A DNA stretch of 45,607 bases from Parabacteroides sp. 52 (lineage in GTDB: Bacteria; Bacteroidota; Bacteroidia; Bacteroidales; Tannerellaceae). The notes beneath the pieces are model-generated. The model made no database searches. It had not been told where the DNA came from and was given only the letters and a program-made list of their open reading frames with translations. A program made the position numbers and the translations under genes. The first letter of the stretch is position 1. Each line of letters opens with the position of its first letter. Shown piece by piece: positions 26,437 through 33,808 of this stretch. The stretch lies in assembly GCF_010500925.1 (NCBI RefSeq), contig NZ_QVMG01000009.1, positions 1 through 45,607 of the forward strand, written 5' to 3'.

Positions 26437-27951
26437 CTATTTTCGATCGATAAGAAGCAGTTCTTCAATCATTTCCCGGGTATTACTCAGGCGGGGGATT
26501 TTATGTTGTCCGCCCAGTTTGCCTTTTTGTTTCAGCCATTCATAGAAAACACCTTCACGGGAAGCAATGATCTCTAAAGGTTGGAGGGATATGTCTTTGT
26601 AGCGTTTGGCTTCGTAATCGGAATTGAGGCGTTTCAGGTTTTCGTCCAATAACCGGGCATATTCTTTGAGTGAGTCGGGGCTTTTGACAAACTCTATAAA
26701 CCATTGATGCAAGCCTTTGCCCTTGTCTAATAGAAAGAGGGGGGCAGCGGTATATTCTTTTACTTTGGCACCGGTTTGCTGGTTGGTGAGGGAGATGGCC
26801 TTTTCGGCATTGTCGACCATGAGTTCTTCTCCAAAGGCATTGATGTAATGTTTGGTGCGGCCGGAGATCACAAACTTATGCGGAAAAAGGGAGGTGAAGC
26901 GTATCGTATCCCCTATCTGGTACCGCCAAAGTCCACCCAAGGTACTGATCACCATGGCATAGTTCACGTTCGTTTCGACTTCTTCGAGAGGGATGACCTT
27001 CGGGTTGTCACTGCCGACCTCATCCAATTGAATGAATTCGTAGAAGACCCCATAATCCTGCATCAACAGCATACTGGGATCGCTCAGGTCGTTCTGAATG
27101 CCAAAAAATCCTTCGGAAGCATTGTATGTTTCCATATAATGCATCTCATCGGAAGGGATAAGCGATTTATATAAATCCCGGTAAGGTTCGAAGCTGATGC
27201 CTCCATGAAAGAAGACCTCCAGGTTGGGCCATACCTCTGTCAGGTATTGCTTGCCGGTCTTCTCCAATAAAGCCCGGATAAGCACGAGCATCCAGGAAGG
27301 GACACCGGAAAGGCTGTTCACGTCTTTGTTCCAGGTACTGTTTACAATGGCTTTTATCTTGCTTTCCCATTCGTCCATAAGGATGATGCGTTTGGGAGGT
27401 ACACGGACAAGATTGACCAGGGGATTGAGGTTTTGCAATAACACAGCAGAGAGGTCGCCCTGATGCGCCTGTGTGTTTAAAGAGGAAGGGCTGTGACTGC
27501 CTCCAAGTATCAATCCTTTGCGGGAAAAGAAACGGCTTTTGGGGTTATTTTCCAAGTAAAGGGCGACACAATCGACCCCTCCTTTATAATGACAACGCCA
27601 GAGAATTTCGTTCGTGACGGGGATAAATTTGCTTTTATCATTCGTCGTACCGCTGCTTTTGGCATACCAGCGAACGACAGAGGGCCAGAGCACATCCTTT
27701 TCTCCGTTAATCATCCGGGTGATATAAGGCTTCAGGTCGTCATAGGTCTGCAAGGGCACCCGCTGGCGGAAGTCGTTATAGTTGCGCATGCTTTTATAAT
27801 CATACTTCATCCCCCATTCCGTATGGGCTGCCTTGTTCAGAAGCTTACGCAATTGTTTGGCCTGGATAAGGTCTGTATCCTGGGCATATTTTCCGATATT
27901 CCCCTGGCGATGCAGGAAAAACGGAGAAACAATGCTTGTCAAAAAATCCAT
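26437..27951 (-). CDS. GH3-superfamily acyl-adenylating enzyme
   Basis: About 504 residues of the GH3 (auxin-responsive promoter) superfamily, whose plant members conjugate acyl acids to amino acids by adenylation. Seen are ATP-binding motif 1 (YAKSSGTTNDKSKFIP), motif 2 (YNASEGFFGIQ) and motif 3 (WRYQIGDTIRFT). Bacterial members are widespread in Bacteroidetes but, to my knowledge, their substrate is not established. The frame extends to ATG 27990, but a -7 box (27978-27985) lies inside that extension and homology begins at MDFLTSIVSPFFL, so ATG 27951 is preferred. It is divergent from the phosphofructokinase gene. Confidence 0.88.
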   Translation of the reverse strand: MDFLTSIVSPFFLHRQGNIGKYAQDTDLIQAKQLRKLLNKAAHTEWGMKYDYKSMRNYNDFRQRVPLQTYDDLKPYITRMINGEKDVLWPSVVRWYAKSSGTTNDKSKFIPVTNEILWRCHYKGGVDCVALYLENNPKSRFFSRKGLILGGSHSPSSLNTQAHQGDLSAVLLQNLNPLVNLVRVPPKRIILMDEWESKIKAIVNSTWNKDVNSLSGVPSWMLVLIRALLEKTGKQYLTEVWPNLEVFFHGGISFEPYRDLYKSLIPSDEMHYMETYNASEGFFGIQNDLSDPSMLLMQDYGVFYEFIQLDEVGSDNPKVIPLEEVETNVNYAMVISTLGGLWRYQIGDTIRFTSLFPHKFVISGRTKHYINAFGEELMVDNAEKAISLTNQQTGAKVKEYTAAPLFLLDKGKGLHQWFIEFVKSPDSLKEYARLLDENLKRLNSDYEAKRYKDISLQPLEIIASREGVFYEWLKQKGKLGGQHKIPRLSNTREMIEELLLIDRK

Positions 27952-27977
27952 AGGCTTCTGTTTTTCAAATGGAACCG

Positions 27978-27985
27978 CAAAGGTA
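27978..27985 (-). promoter_or_regulatory. Possible -7 box for the GH3-family gene
   Basis: TACCTTTG on the minus strand, 26 bp before ATG 27951. If used, it excludes the ATG at 27990 as start. It faces away from the pfk -7 box 20 bp to the right. Confidence 0.4.
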
Positions 27986-28005
27986 GCCATATTGTTTATT
28001 ATTTA

Positions 28006-28013
28006 TATCTTTG
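28006..28013 (+). promoter_or_regulatory. Promoter -7 box for the phosphofructokinase gene
   Basis: TATCTTTG matches TAnnTTTG and ends 22 bp before ATG 28036. This excludes the long upstream extension of the same frame, which runs antisense to the GH3-family gene. Confidence 0.5.
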
Positions 28014-28035
28014 CTTACTACAAATTTGTTTGAAC

Positions 28036-29049
28036 ATGAAAATAGGGATACTCTCTTCCGGTGGCGATTGTCCGGGCATTAACGCCACCATCCGGGGCGT
28101 AGGTAAAACGGCCATTATGCATTATGGGATGGAGGTGATCGGCATTCACAGTGGTTTTGCCGGCTTACTCTCCAAAGATGTAGAAGTATTTGATGAAAGA
28201 AGCCTTTCCGGCATCCTGAACCTGGGCGGAACGATCCTGGGCACTTCCCGGGAAAAAGGCCTGCGTAAACAACTCAAGTCGGATATGAGTGAAATGCCGC
28301 AGATCGTCAAACAGCATTACCAGGAACTGGGGCTGGATGCCGTGGTCTGCATCGGTGGCAACGGCACACAGAAGACTGCCCATGTGCTCTCTCAGTTAGG
28401 ACTGCCCATCATAGGGGTACCCAAAACGATCGATAACGATGTGTGGGGAACGGATATCTCCTTTGGATTTGACACGGCTGTCAACATTGCTACGGAGGCG
28501 ATCGACCGCCTTCATTCGACCGCCAGCTCCCATAAACGGGTGATGGTGGTAGAGGTAATGGGCCATCATGCGGGCTGGATCGCCTTATATGCCGGCATGG
28601 CAGGAGGGGCGGATGTGATCCTGCTTCCCGAATTGGGGTATGATATGAAAGTGGTGAGTGAAACCATCCTGGAGCGTGCCCGCCGGGGAAAACCCTATTC
28701 AATTGTCGTGGTGGCAGAAGGCTTGTTGACACCGGATAACAAACGTCCGGCTGATTATATTACCCACGCCATCGAAGAAGGAACAGGCATTGAAACCCGG
28801 GATACAGTACTTGGTTATATTCAACGGGGAGGAAACCCTTCTCCTTTTGACCGCAACCTGGCGACCCGCTTGGGAGGATATGCCACCGAACTGATAGCAA
28901 ACAAAGAATTCGGACGCATGGTCTGCATCAAAGGCGATCGGGTAGACGCTGTCCCCCTCGAAGAAGTGGCCGGTAAACTGAAACTTGTCACATCCAACCA
29001 CGAACTGATTGTACAGGGAAAAAGGATGGGCATTAGTTTTGGAAGATAA
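28036..29049 (+). CDS. 6-phosphofructokinase (PfkA family)
   Basis: The 337-residue protein phosphorylates fructose-6-phosphate to the 1,6-bisphosphate in glycolysis. Seen are the nucleotide loop GILSSGGDCPGINATIRG (4-21), the GGNGT loop (107-111), PKTIDNDVWGTD (129-140), the F6P-side VVEVMGHHAGWIAL, and GYIQRGGNPSPFDR near the end. G110 equals Gly104 of E. coli PfkA, a mark of ATP rather than PPi use. K130 corresponds to position 124, which is Gly in classic ATP enzymes. N109 replaces the Mg-coordinating Asp103. The mix suggests a non-classical clade, so the phosphoryl donor is uncertain. It is convergent with rnc. Confidence 0.93.
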   Translation: MKIGILSSGGDCPGINATIRGVGKTAIMHYGMEVIGIHSGFAGLLSKDVEVFDERSLSGILNLGGTILGTSREKGLRKQLKSDMSEMPQIVKQHYQELGLDAVVCIGGNGTQKTAHVLSQLGLPIIGVPKTIDNDVWGTDISFGFDTAVNIATEAIDRLHSTASSHKRVMVVEVMGHHAGWIALYAGMAGGADVILLPELGYDMKVVSETILERARRGKPYSIVVVAEGLLTPDNKRPADYITHAIEEGTGIETRDTVLGYIQRGGNPSPFDRNLATRLGGYATELIANKEFGRMVCIKGDRVDAVPLEEVAGKLKLVTSNHELIVQGKRMGISFGR

Positions 29050-29054
29050 TACAA

Positions 29055-29137
29055 TAGTGATTAGTGATTAGTGGTTAGTGATTAGTAAAATATTCATTAC
29101 TAAACACTAATCACTAATCACTAACCACTAATCACTA
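29055..29137. terminator. Long inverted GATTAGT repeat between pfk and rnc
   Basis: 29055-29086 and 29106-29137 are 32-nt inverted copies with two mismatches, built of TAGTGAT/ATCACTA heptamers, with a 19-nt loop. The stem could terminate both convergent genes. The TAG stop of rnc (29135-29137) lies in its right arm. Confidence 0.7.
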
Positions 29138-29971
29138 CTCGTTATTCTCGCTCTCATCCGGAAGCTCATCAAATTCCTGGTCGGCAGCAAGCTCTCCGGT
29201 GTTGTGTTTCTTGAGTTCCGATACAAATTGTTGAAATTCTTTGTCTGTACGTAGTTTTTTTACAGCCATCTTCGCGGCATTCTGTTGGGACTCTTTTTTG
29301 GAATAACCGATGCCAATGCCGATTTGCCTATCGGCCAGGCAAATGGCGGTTTGAAATACCGGATTCCCTTCATTGTCCATAAACGATTCGATCAGATCGA
29401 AAGAGATCTCTATCTTATTCTTTTGGCTCCATTCGATCAGACTGGATTTGAAGTTCACCTCTTTGCGGGCTATTTTCTCCAGATTCATATGCCGGTTGAT
29501 GATCACATCTTTGATAAAACGAAAACATTTCCGATAGCCTTGATCCAGATAGATAGCTCCGATCAATGCTTCCAAGGCATTCCCATACATATGGTTATTA
29601 TGCGTATTCAGGCGGGCAGAGAAGCGTACCATCTTATCAATGCCCAATTCTACGGCTATGCGGTTCAGGCTGTCGCGTTGTACGATTTTAGAGCGGGTAT
29701 TGGTGAGGAACCCTTCCCGCTTATAAGGATATTTTTTGTAGAGGATGTCGGCTACGATAGAGTCCAATATCGCATCCCCCAGGAATTCCAACCGTTCGTT
29801 GTTCAGCCACTTCCCATCACCCGCTTCAATAGAAGAGGACTTATGCAGAAAGGCTTGTTCGTATAATTGGATGTTGTCGGGGTAAAAACCAACGATCTTA
29901 TAAATAGACAAATAAGGCTCCTTGCCTTTATTCTTAAGGAGCCTTATTCTTTTATTTATTTGCTTAAACAC
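29135..29971 (-). CDS. rnc: Ribonuclease III
   Basis: RNase III cleaves double-stranded RNA in rRNA and mRNA processing. The 278-residue protein has the catalytic domain (about 25-175) with signature NERLEFLGDAILD (E59, E62, D66) and YGNALEALIGAIYLDQGY (E134), then a dsRNA-binding domain (about 180-250) ending in SQQNAAKMAVKKL, and an acidic tail. N131 occupies the place of E. coli Asp114. The start codon is GTG, one base after the fabF stop, which implies coupled translation in acpP-fabF-rnc. Codons 8-20 and the following ones contain a perfect 13-bp hairpin (29911-29948). Linkage to acpP and fabF is common in bacteria. Confidence 0.95.
   Translation of the reverse strand: MFKQINKRIRLLKNKGKEPYLSIYKIVGFYPDNIQLYEQAFLHKSSSIEAGDGKWLNNERLEFLGDAILDSIVADILYKKYPYKREGFLTNTRSKIVQRDSLNRIAVELGIDKMVRFSARLNTHNNHMYGNALEALIGAIYLDQGYRKCFRFIKDVIINRHMNLEKIARKEVNFKSSLIEWSQKNKIEISFDLIESFMDNEGNPVFQTAICLADRQIGIGIGYSKKESQQNAAKMAVKKLRTDKEFQQFVSELKKHNTGELAADQEFDELPDESENNE
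29911..29948 (-). promoter_or_regulatory. Perfect 13-bp hairpin within the start of rnc
   Basis: AATAAGGCTCCTT and AAGGAGCCTTATT pair perfectly over 13 bp (a G-U adds a 14th) around a 12-nt loop. In the mRNA it begins about 25 nt after the fabF stop. It could be an attenuator or an RNase III site in its own mRNA. Confidence 0.6.
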
Positions 29972-29972
29972 G

Positions 29973-31229
29973 TTACTTCACAAACTTTTTTACAATCACG
30001 CTGGCATTGTGTCCGCCAAACCCGAAGGTATTAGACAGAGCCGCGTTGATTTCTCTTTTTTGTGCTTTGTTGAACGTAAAGTTCAAATTGTAGTCGATCT
30101 CCGGATCATTGTCTCCTTCTTCATGGTTGATAGTCGGAGGAACGATTCCTTCTTCCACTGCTTTGATACAAGCAATTGTTTCAATAGCTCCAGCAGCACC
30201 TAAAAGGTGACCGGTCATAGATTTGGTTGAACTGATATTCAACTGGAAGGCATGGTCGCCAAATACATCCTTGATCGCTTTGGATTCAGAGATATCCCCC
30301 ACAGGAGTAGACGTTCCGTGCACATTGATATAATCTATTTCTTCCGGTTTCATGCCGGCATCTTCCAAGGCATTGCGCATCACTAATTTAGCACCTAATC
30401 CTTCCGGATGAGAAGCTGTCAGGTGATAGGCGTCCGCAGACATACCGGAGCCAACGACTTCACAATAGATGTGAGCGCCACGTGCCAAGGCATGTTCCAT
30501 TTCTTCCAAGACCAAACAGCCTGCTCCTTCACCCATCACAAAACCATCCCGACTCGCACTGAAAGGGCGAGAGGCTTTTTGAGGTTCGTCATTGCGGGTA
30601 GAAAGCGCATTCATCGCATTGAAACCACCGACACCGGCACGCGTAATCGCTGCTTCAGCACCACCGGAAACAATTACATTGGCTTTTCCCAAACGAATAT
30701 AGTTGAAGGCATCCCCTATGGCATTCGTAGAAGAAGCACAGGCGGAAACAGTAGCGAAGTTAGGACCGCGGAAACCATATTTCATAGAGATATGGCCGGC
30801 TGCAATATCCGAAATCATCTTAGGGATAAAGAAAGGATTGAAACGGGGACCGCGTTCAGCGTCGTATCCCAACACTTCGTCTTCGAAAGTCCGGATTCCA
30901 CCGATACCTGCGGCAAAGATCACACCGATACGATCCAGATTTTCTTTTTCCAGATCCATCGCAGCATCTTCCACAGCGTCAGTAGCCGCTTTCAAAGCCA
31001 GAAGAGAATAGCGATCGCATTTGCGGGCTTCTTTCCGGTCCATGACTTGCAACGGATCGAAATCCTTCACTTCACAGGCAAACTGTGTCTTAAATTTGGA
31101 TGCGTCAAAATGAGTAATAGGCCCTGCTCCACTTTTCCCATTAATAAGACCCTCCCAGGTTTCTGAGAGGGTGTTACCAAGAGGAGTAATAGCTCCAAGA
31201 CCTGTTACTACAACTCTTTTTAATTCCAT
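29973..31229 (-). CDS. fabF: Beta-ketoacyl-ACP synthase II
   Basis: FabF condenses malonyl-ACP with growing acyl-ACP in fatty-acid elongation. The 418-residue protein shows the Cys-His-His triad: C164 in TVSACASSTNAIG, His in NVHGTSTPVGD (about 304) and His in SMTGHLLGAAGAIE (about 340). It also has the C-terminal NTFGFGGHNASV loop. The frame is open up to 31286, but the family start is MELKRVVVTGLGAITPLG, giving ATG 31229, 19 bp after the acpP stop. It sits between acpP and rnc in one transcript. Confidence 0.97.
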   Translation of the reverse strand: MELKRVVVTGLGAITPLGNTLSETWEGLINGKSGAGPITHFDASKFKTQFACEVKDFDPLQVMDRKEARKCDRYSLLALKAATDAVEDAAMDLEKENLDRIGVIFAAGIGGIRTFEDEVLGYDAERGPRFNPFFIPKMISDIAAGHISMKYGFRGPNFATVSACASSTNAIGDAFNYIRLGKANVIVSGGAEAAITRAGVGGFNAMNALSTRNDEPQKASRPFSASRDGFVMGEGAGCLVLEEMEHALARGAHIYCEVVGSGMSADAYHLTASHPEGLGAKLVMRNALEDAGMKPEEIDYINVHGTSTPVGDISESKAIKDVFGDHAFQLNISSTKSMTGHLLGAAGAIETIACIKAVEEGIVPPTINHEEGDNDPEIDYNLNFTFNKAQKREINAALSNTFGFGGHNASVIVKKFVK

Positions 31230-31248
31230 ACTTTGAATTGAAAGGAAA

Positions 31249-31485
31249 TTACTTCGCGTTAGCTTCGATATAAGCGACTGCGTCACCTACTGTTGTAATT
31301 TTTTCTGCTTGATCGTCAGGAATAGAGATACCGAATTCTTTTTCGAATTCCATGATCAACTCTACTGTGTCAAGAGAGTCTGCTCCTAAATCGTTAGTAA
31401 AGCTCGCTTCGTTAGTGACTTCTGATTCTTCAACACTTAATTTATCAACGATGATAGCTTTTACTCTTGATGCAACTTCAGACAT
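31249..31485 (-). CDS. acpP: Acyl carrier protein
   Basis: A 78-residue acidic four-helix protein that carries acyl chains on 4'-phosphopantetheine during lipid synthesis. The attachment serine is S37 in the signature [10 protein letters not shown]. Length and charge are typical. It heads the acpP-fabF-rnc operon, with an 82-nt leader from the -7 box at 31568-31575, and is divergent from purN. Confidence 0.98.
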   Translation of the reverse strand: MSEVASRVKAIIVDKLSVEESEVTNEASFTNDLGADSLDTVELIMEFEKEFGISIPDDQAEKITTVGDAVAYIEANAK

Positions 31486-31567
31486 AACTTTTTAAATTTA
31501 AATTAATAATTACGAATATACTTCTTAAATTTGCAGTGCAAAGAAAAGAATTTTTTATCTAACAAAG

Positions 31568-31575
31568 CAAATATA
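31568..31575 (-). promoter_or_regulatory. Promoter -7 box for acpP-fabF-rnc
   Basis: TATATTTG on the minus strand, 82 bp before the acpP ATG. A T-rich stretch lies at the -33 position but no TTTG. Confidence 0.5.
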
Positions 31576-31650
31576 ATAGACTAAAAATACGAAAAACTGC
31601 ACATTTTATCATTTCGTGTGCATGTTCTTTGGGTAAATTCAACACAAAAT

Positions 31651-32214
31651 ATGAAGAATATAGCTATTTTCGCTTCCGGCTCGGGTACAAATGCCGAAAA
31701 TATTATCCGGTACTTTACCGATAGTGAAGTTGTTAAAGTCCCCCTTGTCTTATCCAATAACCGCAAAGTAGGTGTACACGAAAGAGTCAACAAACTGGGT
31801 ATTCCTTCTTTTGTTTTTTCGCGGGAAGAGTTTGTCGAGGGGAGAGCGGTATTGGATAAACTGGCTGAGTATGCTATCGATTTTATTGTACTTGCCGGTT
31901 TTATGAATAAGATATCCGATGCATTGCTGCAAGCTTTTCCTTCTAAAATAATCAATATTCATCCGGCCTTATTACCAAAACACGGAGGCAAAGGCATGTA
32001 TGGTATGCATGTGCACGAAGCGGTGGTTGCCGATGGAGATACAGAATCGGGTATTACTATACATTATATAAATGAGAATTACGACGAAGGGGATATCATT
32101 TTCCAGGCGACCTGCCCTGTAGCACCAACCGATACACCGGAAGATGTGGCAACCAAGGTTCATGCCCTGGAATATGCACATTACCCGCAAGTGATCGAAA
32201 AACTACTTCGTTGA
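31651..32214 (+). CDS. purN: Phosphoribosylglycinamide formyltransferase
   Basis: PurN uses 10-formyl-THF to formylate GAR to FGAR in purine synthesis. The 187-residue protein starts AIFASGSGTNAENIIRYF (phosphate-binding loop). The catalytic residues N102, H104 and D145 are visible in NIHPALLPKHGGKGMYG and NENYDEGDII. The frame extends 33 bp upstream, but the family start is at ATG 31651. It is divergent from acpP. PurD, which makes its substrate, is encoded 6 kb downstream on the same strand. Confidence 0.96.
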   Translation: MKNIAIFASGSGTNAENIIRYFTDSEVVKVPLVLSNNRKVGVHERVNKLGIPSFVFSREEFVEGRAVLDKLAEYAIDFIVLAGFMNKISDALLQAFPSKIINIHPALLPKHGGKGMYGMHVHEAVVADGDTESGITIHYINENYDEGDIIFQATCPVAPTDTPEDVATKVHALEYAHYPQVIEKLLR

Positions 32215-32290
32215 ACCGAAGGGTATCAATCCCTGTTTCATTCACACAAAGAATAACAAGTATATTGCTTACAACAAAAAAGAAAAAATT

Positions 32291-32737
32291 ATGAAGAAGA
32301 ATGTATTACTCTTATTAATGATATTATTGGCATTCACAGCATGTGAAGGACCTCAGGGCCCTCCAGGAGAACCGGGTATTCTCGGATTAAAAATCATTGA
32401 TATTTCTATTGATGCGGAAGACTGGGTAATATCCAAAGATAATCAAGGACTGAATGCGTATTATATGTGTGAGGTGAATGTGCCGGAACTGAGCCGAACG
32501 GTTTATCAGGATGGGCTCGTGCATGCCTATCTGGTGCAGAACCCGGGTACTTCCTATGAAGTAGAAACCTCTTTGAATTGCAGTTTCCCGAATGAAAATC
32601 AATACGGAGACCTGTGGACTGAATATTATTCCTGGGATTATATGCCCGGTTCAGTCGCTTTTTATGTAAAATACAGTGATTTTAATCTTGTTCCGGGGCC
32701 GGGGGATAAACTATTCAAGCTGGTATTGCTCTGGTAA
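32291..32737 (+). CDS. Small lipoprotein with a collagen-like linker, unknown function
   Basis: The 148-residue product has a lipoprotein signal ending LAFTAC (Cys18). A short collagen-like GPQGPPGEPG follows at residues 20-29, then a compact domain rich in aromatic and acidic residues (LTEYYSWDY-like, SVAFYVKYSDF, KLFKLVLLW at the end). I do not recognise the domain. The Gly-x-x run after the lipid anchor resembles the linkers of many small Bacteroidetes surface lipoproteins, so it may act as a spacer to the outer membrane. It stands between purN and cysE without an obvious operon partner. It is probably a real gene given the signal and full-length frame. Confidence 0.8.
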   Translation: MKKNVLLLLMILLAFTACEGPQGPPGEPGILGLKIIDISIDAEDWVISKDNQGLNAYYMCEVNVPELSRTVYQDGLVHAYLVQNPGTSYEVETSLNCSFPNENQYGDLWTEYYSWDYMPGSVAFYVKYSDFNLVPGPGDKLFKLVLLW

Positions 32738-32751
32738 CGAAAAAAATAATG

Positions 32752-32759
32752 TATTTTTG
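32752..32759 (+). promoter_or_regulatory. Promoter -7 box for cysE
   Basis: TATTTTTG matches TAnnTTTG, 26 bp before ATG 32786 and just after the lipoprotein stop. Confidence 0.45.
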
Positions 32760-32785
32760 TCGGGTAAAAAGACTGTTCCCTACAA

Positions 32786-33670
32786 ATGGATGTACATAAG
32801 CATAGTCATGTGTTGCATGAAACGATTGAAAAGCTTTCGGATGAAGCCTCGTACAATCAATTGTTTCATGCATATCGTGATGAAGAGGCCTTGCCTTCGG
32901 GAGAGGTCTTGAAAGAAATCGTGGACTTATGCCGCGCCATTCTCTTTCCCGGCTATTATGGGCAAGCGCGTATCAGTATACAATCTATGCGCTTCCATAC
33001 CGGTGTAAATATTCAGACCCTACATTCTCTTTTGACACAGCAGATATTTGCAGGCCTTTGTTTTGCCGATACAAATGCTGCGTCTTGCCCTACGGACAGA
33101 ATATCCATGGAGGCCAAACAGCTTTCCGAAGCCTTTATCTCTACCTTGCCGGAGATGCGCCAAATACTTGCGACGGATGTGGAAGCCACATTCAATAGCG
33201 ACCCAGCGGCACAGAACACAGGAGAGGTGATCTTCTGCTATCCCGGATTCCGGGCTATTGTAAATTATCGGATCGCCCACCAATTATATCTTTTAAATGT
33301 TCCCTTTATCCCCCGGATGATCACTGAAATGGCACATTCGGAAACAGGTATAGACATTCATCCGGGAGCAAAGATAGGACACCATTTTTCTATTGACCAT
33401 GGCACTGGAACAGTGATTGGAGAAACCAGTATCATAGGAAATCATGTACGTATATTCCAGGGAGTAAGTCTGGCCGGAGAGAAACTACCTCCCGACGAAA
33501 AGGGAAATGCCATTCGGGGCGTATCCCGCCATCCCATATTGGAAGATCATGTCACCGTCTATTCCAACGCCACCCTCTTGGGAAGGATCCGCGTGGGAGA
33601 AGGTGCCACCATTTGTGGAAATGTATGGGTCACAAAAGATGTACCTGCGCAATTGACAATTGACAGTTGA
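32786..33670 (+). CDS. cysE: Serine O-acetyltransferase
   Basis: CysE acetylates L-serine with acetyl-CoA to O-acetylserine, the precursor of cysteine. The 294-residue protein has an N-terminal helical domain (about 1-170) and a left-handed beta-helix of hexapeptide repeats (about 185-290). It shows HSETGIDIHPGAKIGHHF, the catalytic DHGTGTVIGET, and SRHPILEDHVTVYSNATLLG. The protein ends GNVWVTKDVPAQLTIDS, where the last residues and the TGA stop are encoded by heptamer repeats (33652-33679). Family members usually continue for several residues past the VWVT(K/R)DVP motif, so the repeat has probably replaced the natural tail, which in other CysE proteins contributes to cysteine feedback and binding to CysK. 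Confidence 0.94.
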   Translation: MDVHKHSHVLHETIEKLSDEASYNQLFHAYRDEEALPSGEVLKEIVDLCRAILFPGYYGQARISIQSMRFHTGVNIQTLHSLLTQQIFAGLCFADTNAASCPTDRISMEAKQLSEAFISTLPEMRQILATDVEATFNSDPAAQNTGEVIFCYPGFRAIVNYRIAHQLYLLNVPFIPRMITEMAHSETGIDIHPGAKIGHHFSIDHGTGTVIGETSIIGNHVRIFQGVSLAGEKLPPDEKGNAIRGVSRHPILEDHVTVYSNATLLGRIRVGEGATICGNVWVTKDVPAQLTIDS

Positions 33671-33802
33671 CAATTGACAATGAAAAGAAACGTAACAATA
33701 ACAACTATATAATCTTAGAGTATTAACAGACAATGACAGAAGACATATTAATCTCTGCACCCATGCACCCTTTAATTGTCAATTGTCAATTGTCAATTGT
33801 CA
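33652..33802. repeat. Inverted pair of four-unit heptamer repeats between cysE and rlmL-like gene
   Basis: Left: ATTGACA, ATTGACA, GTTGACA, ATTGACA (33652-33679). Right: four perfect ATTGTCA units (33775-33802). They are reverse complements over 28 bp with one mismatch and enclose 95 bp without a gene. The left block holds the cysE stop; the right ends 6 bp before the next ATG. Confidence 0.88.
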
Positions 33803-33808
33803 ATTAAA

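Noticed and set aside
27493..28035. N-terminal extension of the phosphofructokinase
   Set aside because: It runs antisense through the GH3-family gene and has no homology to PFK; the promoter box and ATG 28036 fit the family length.
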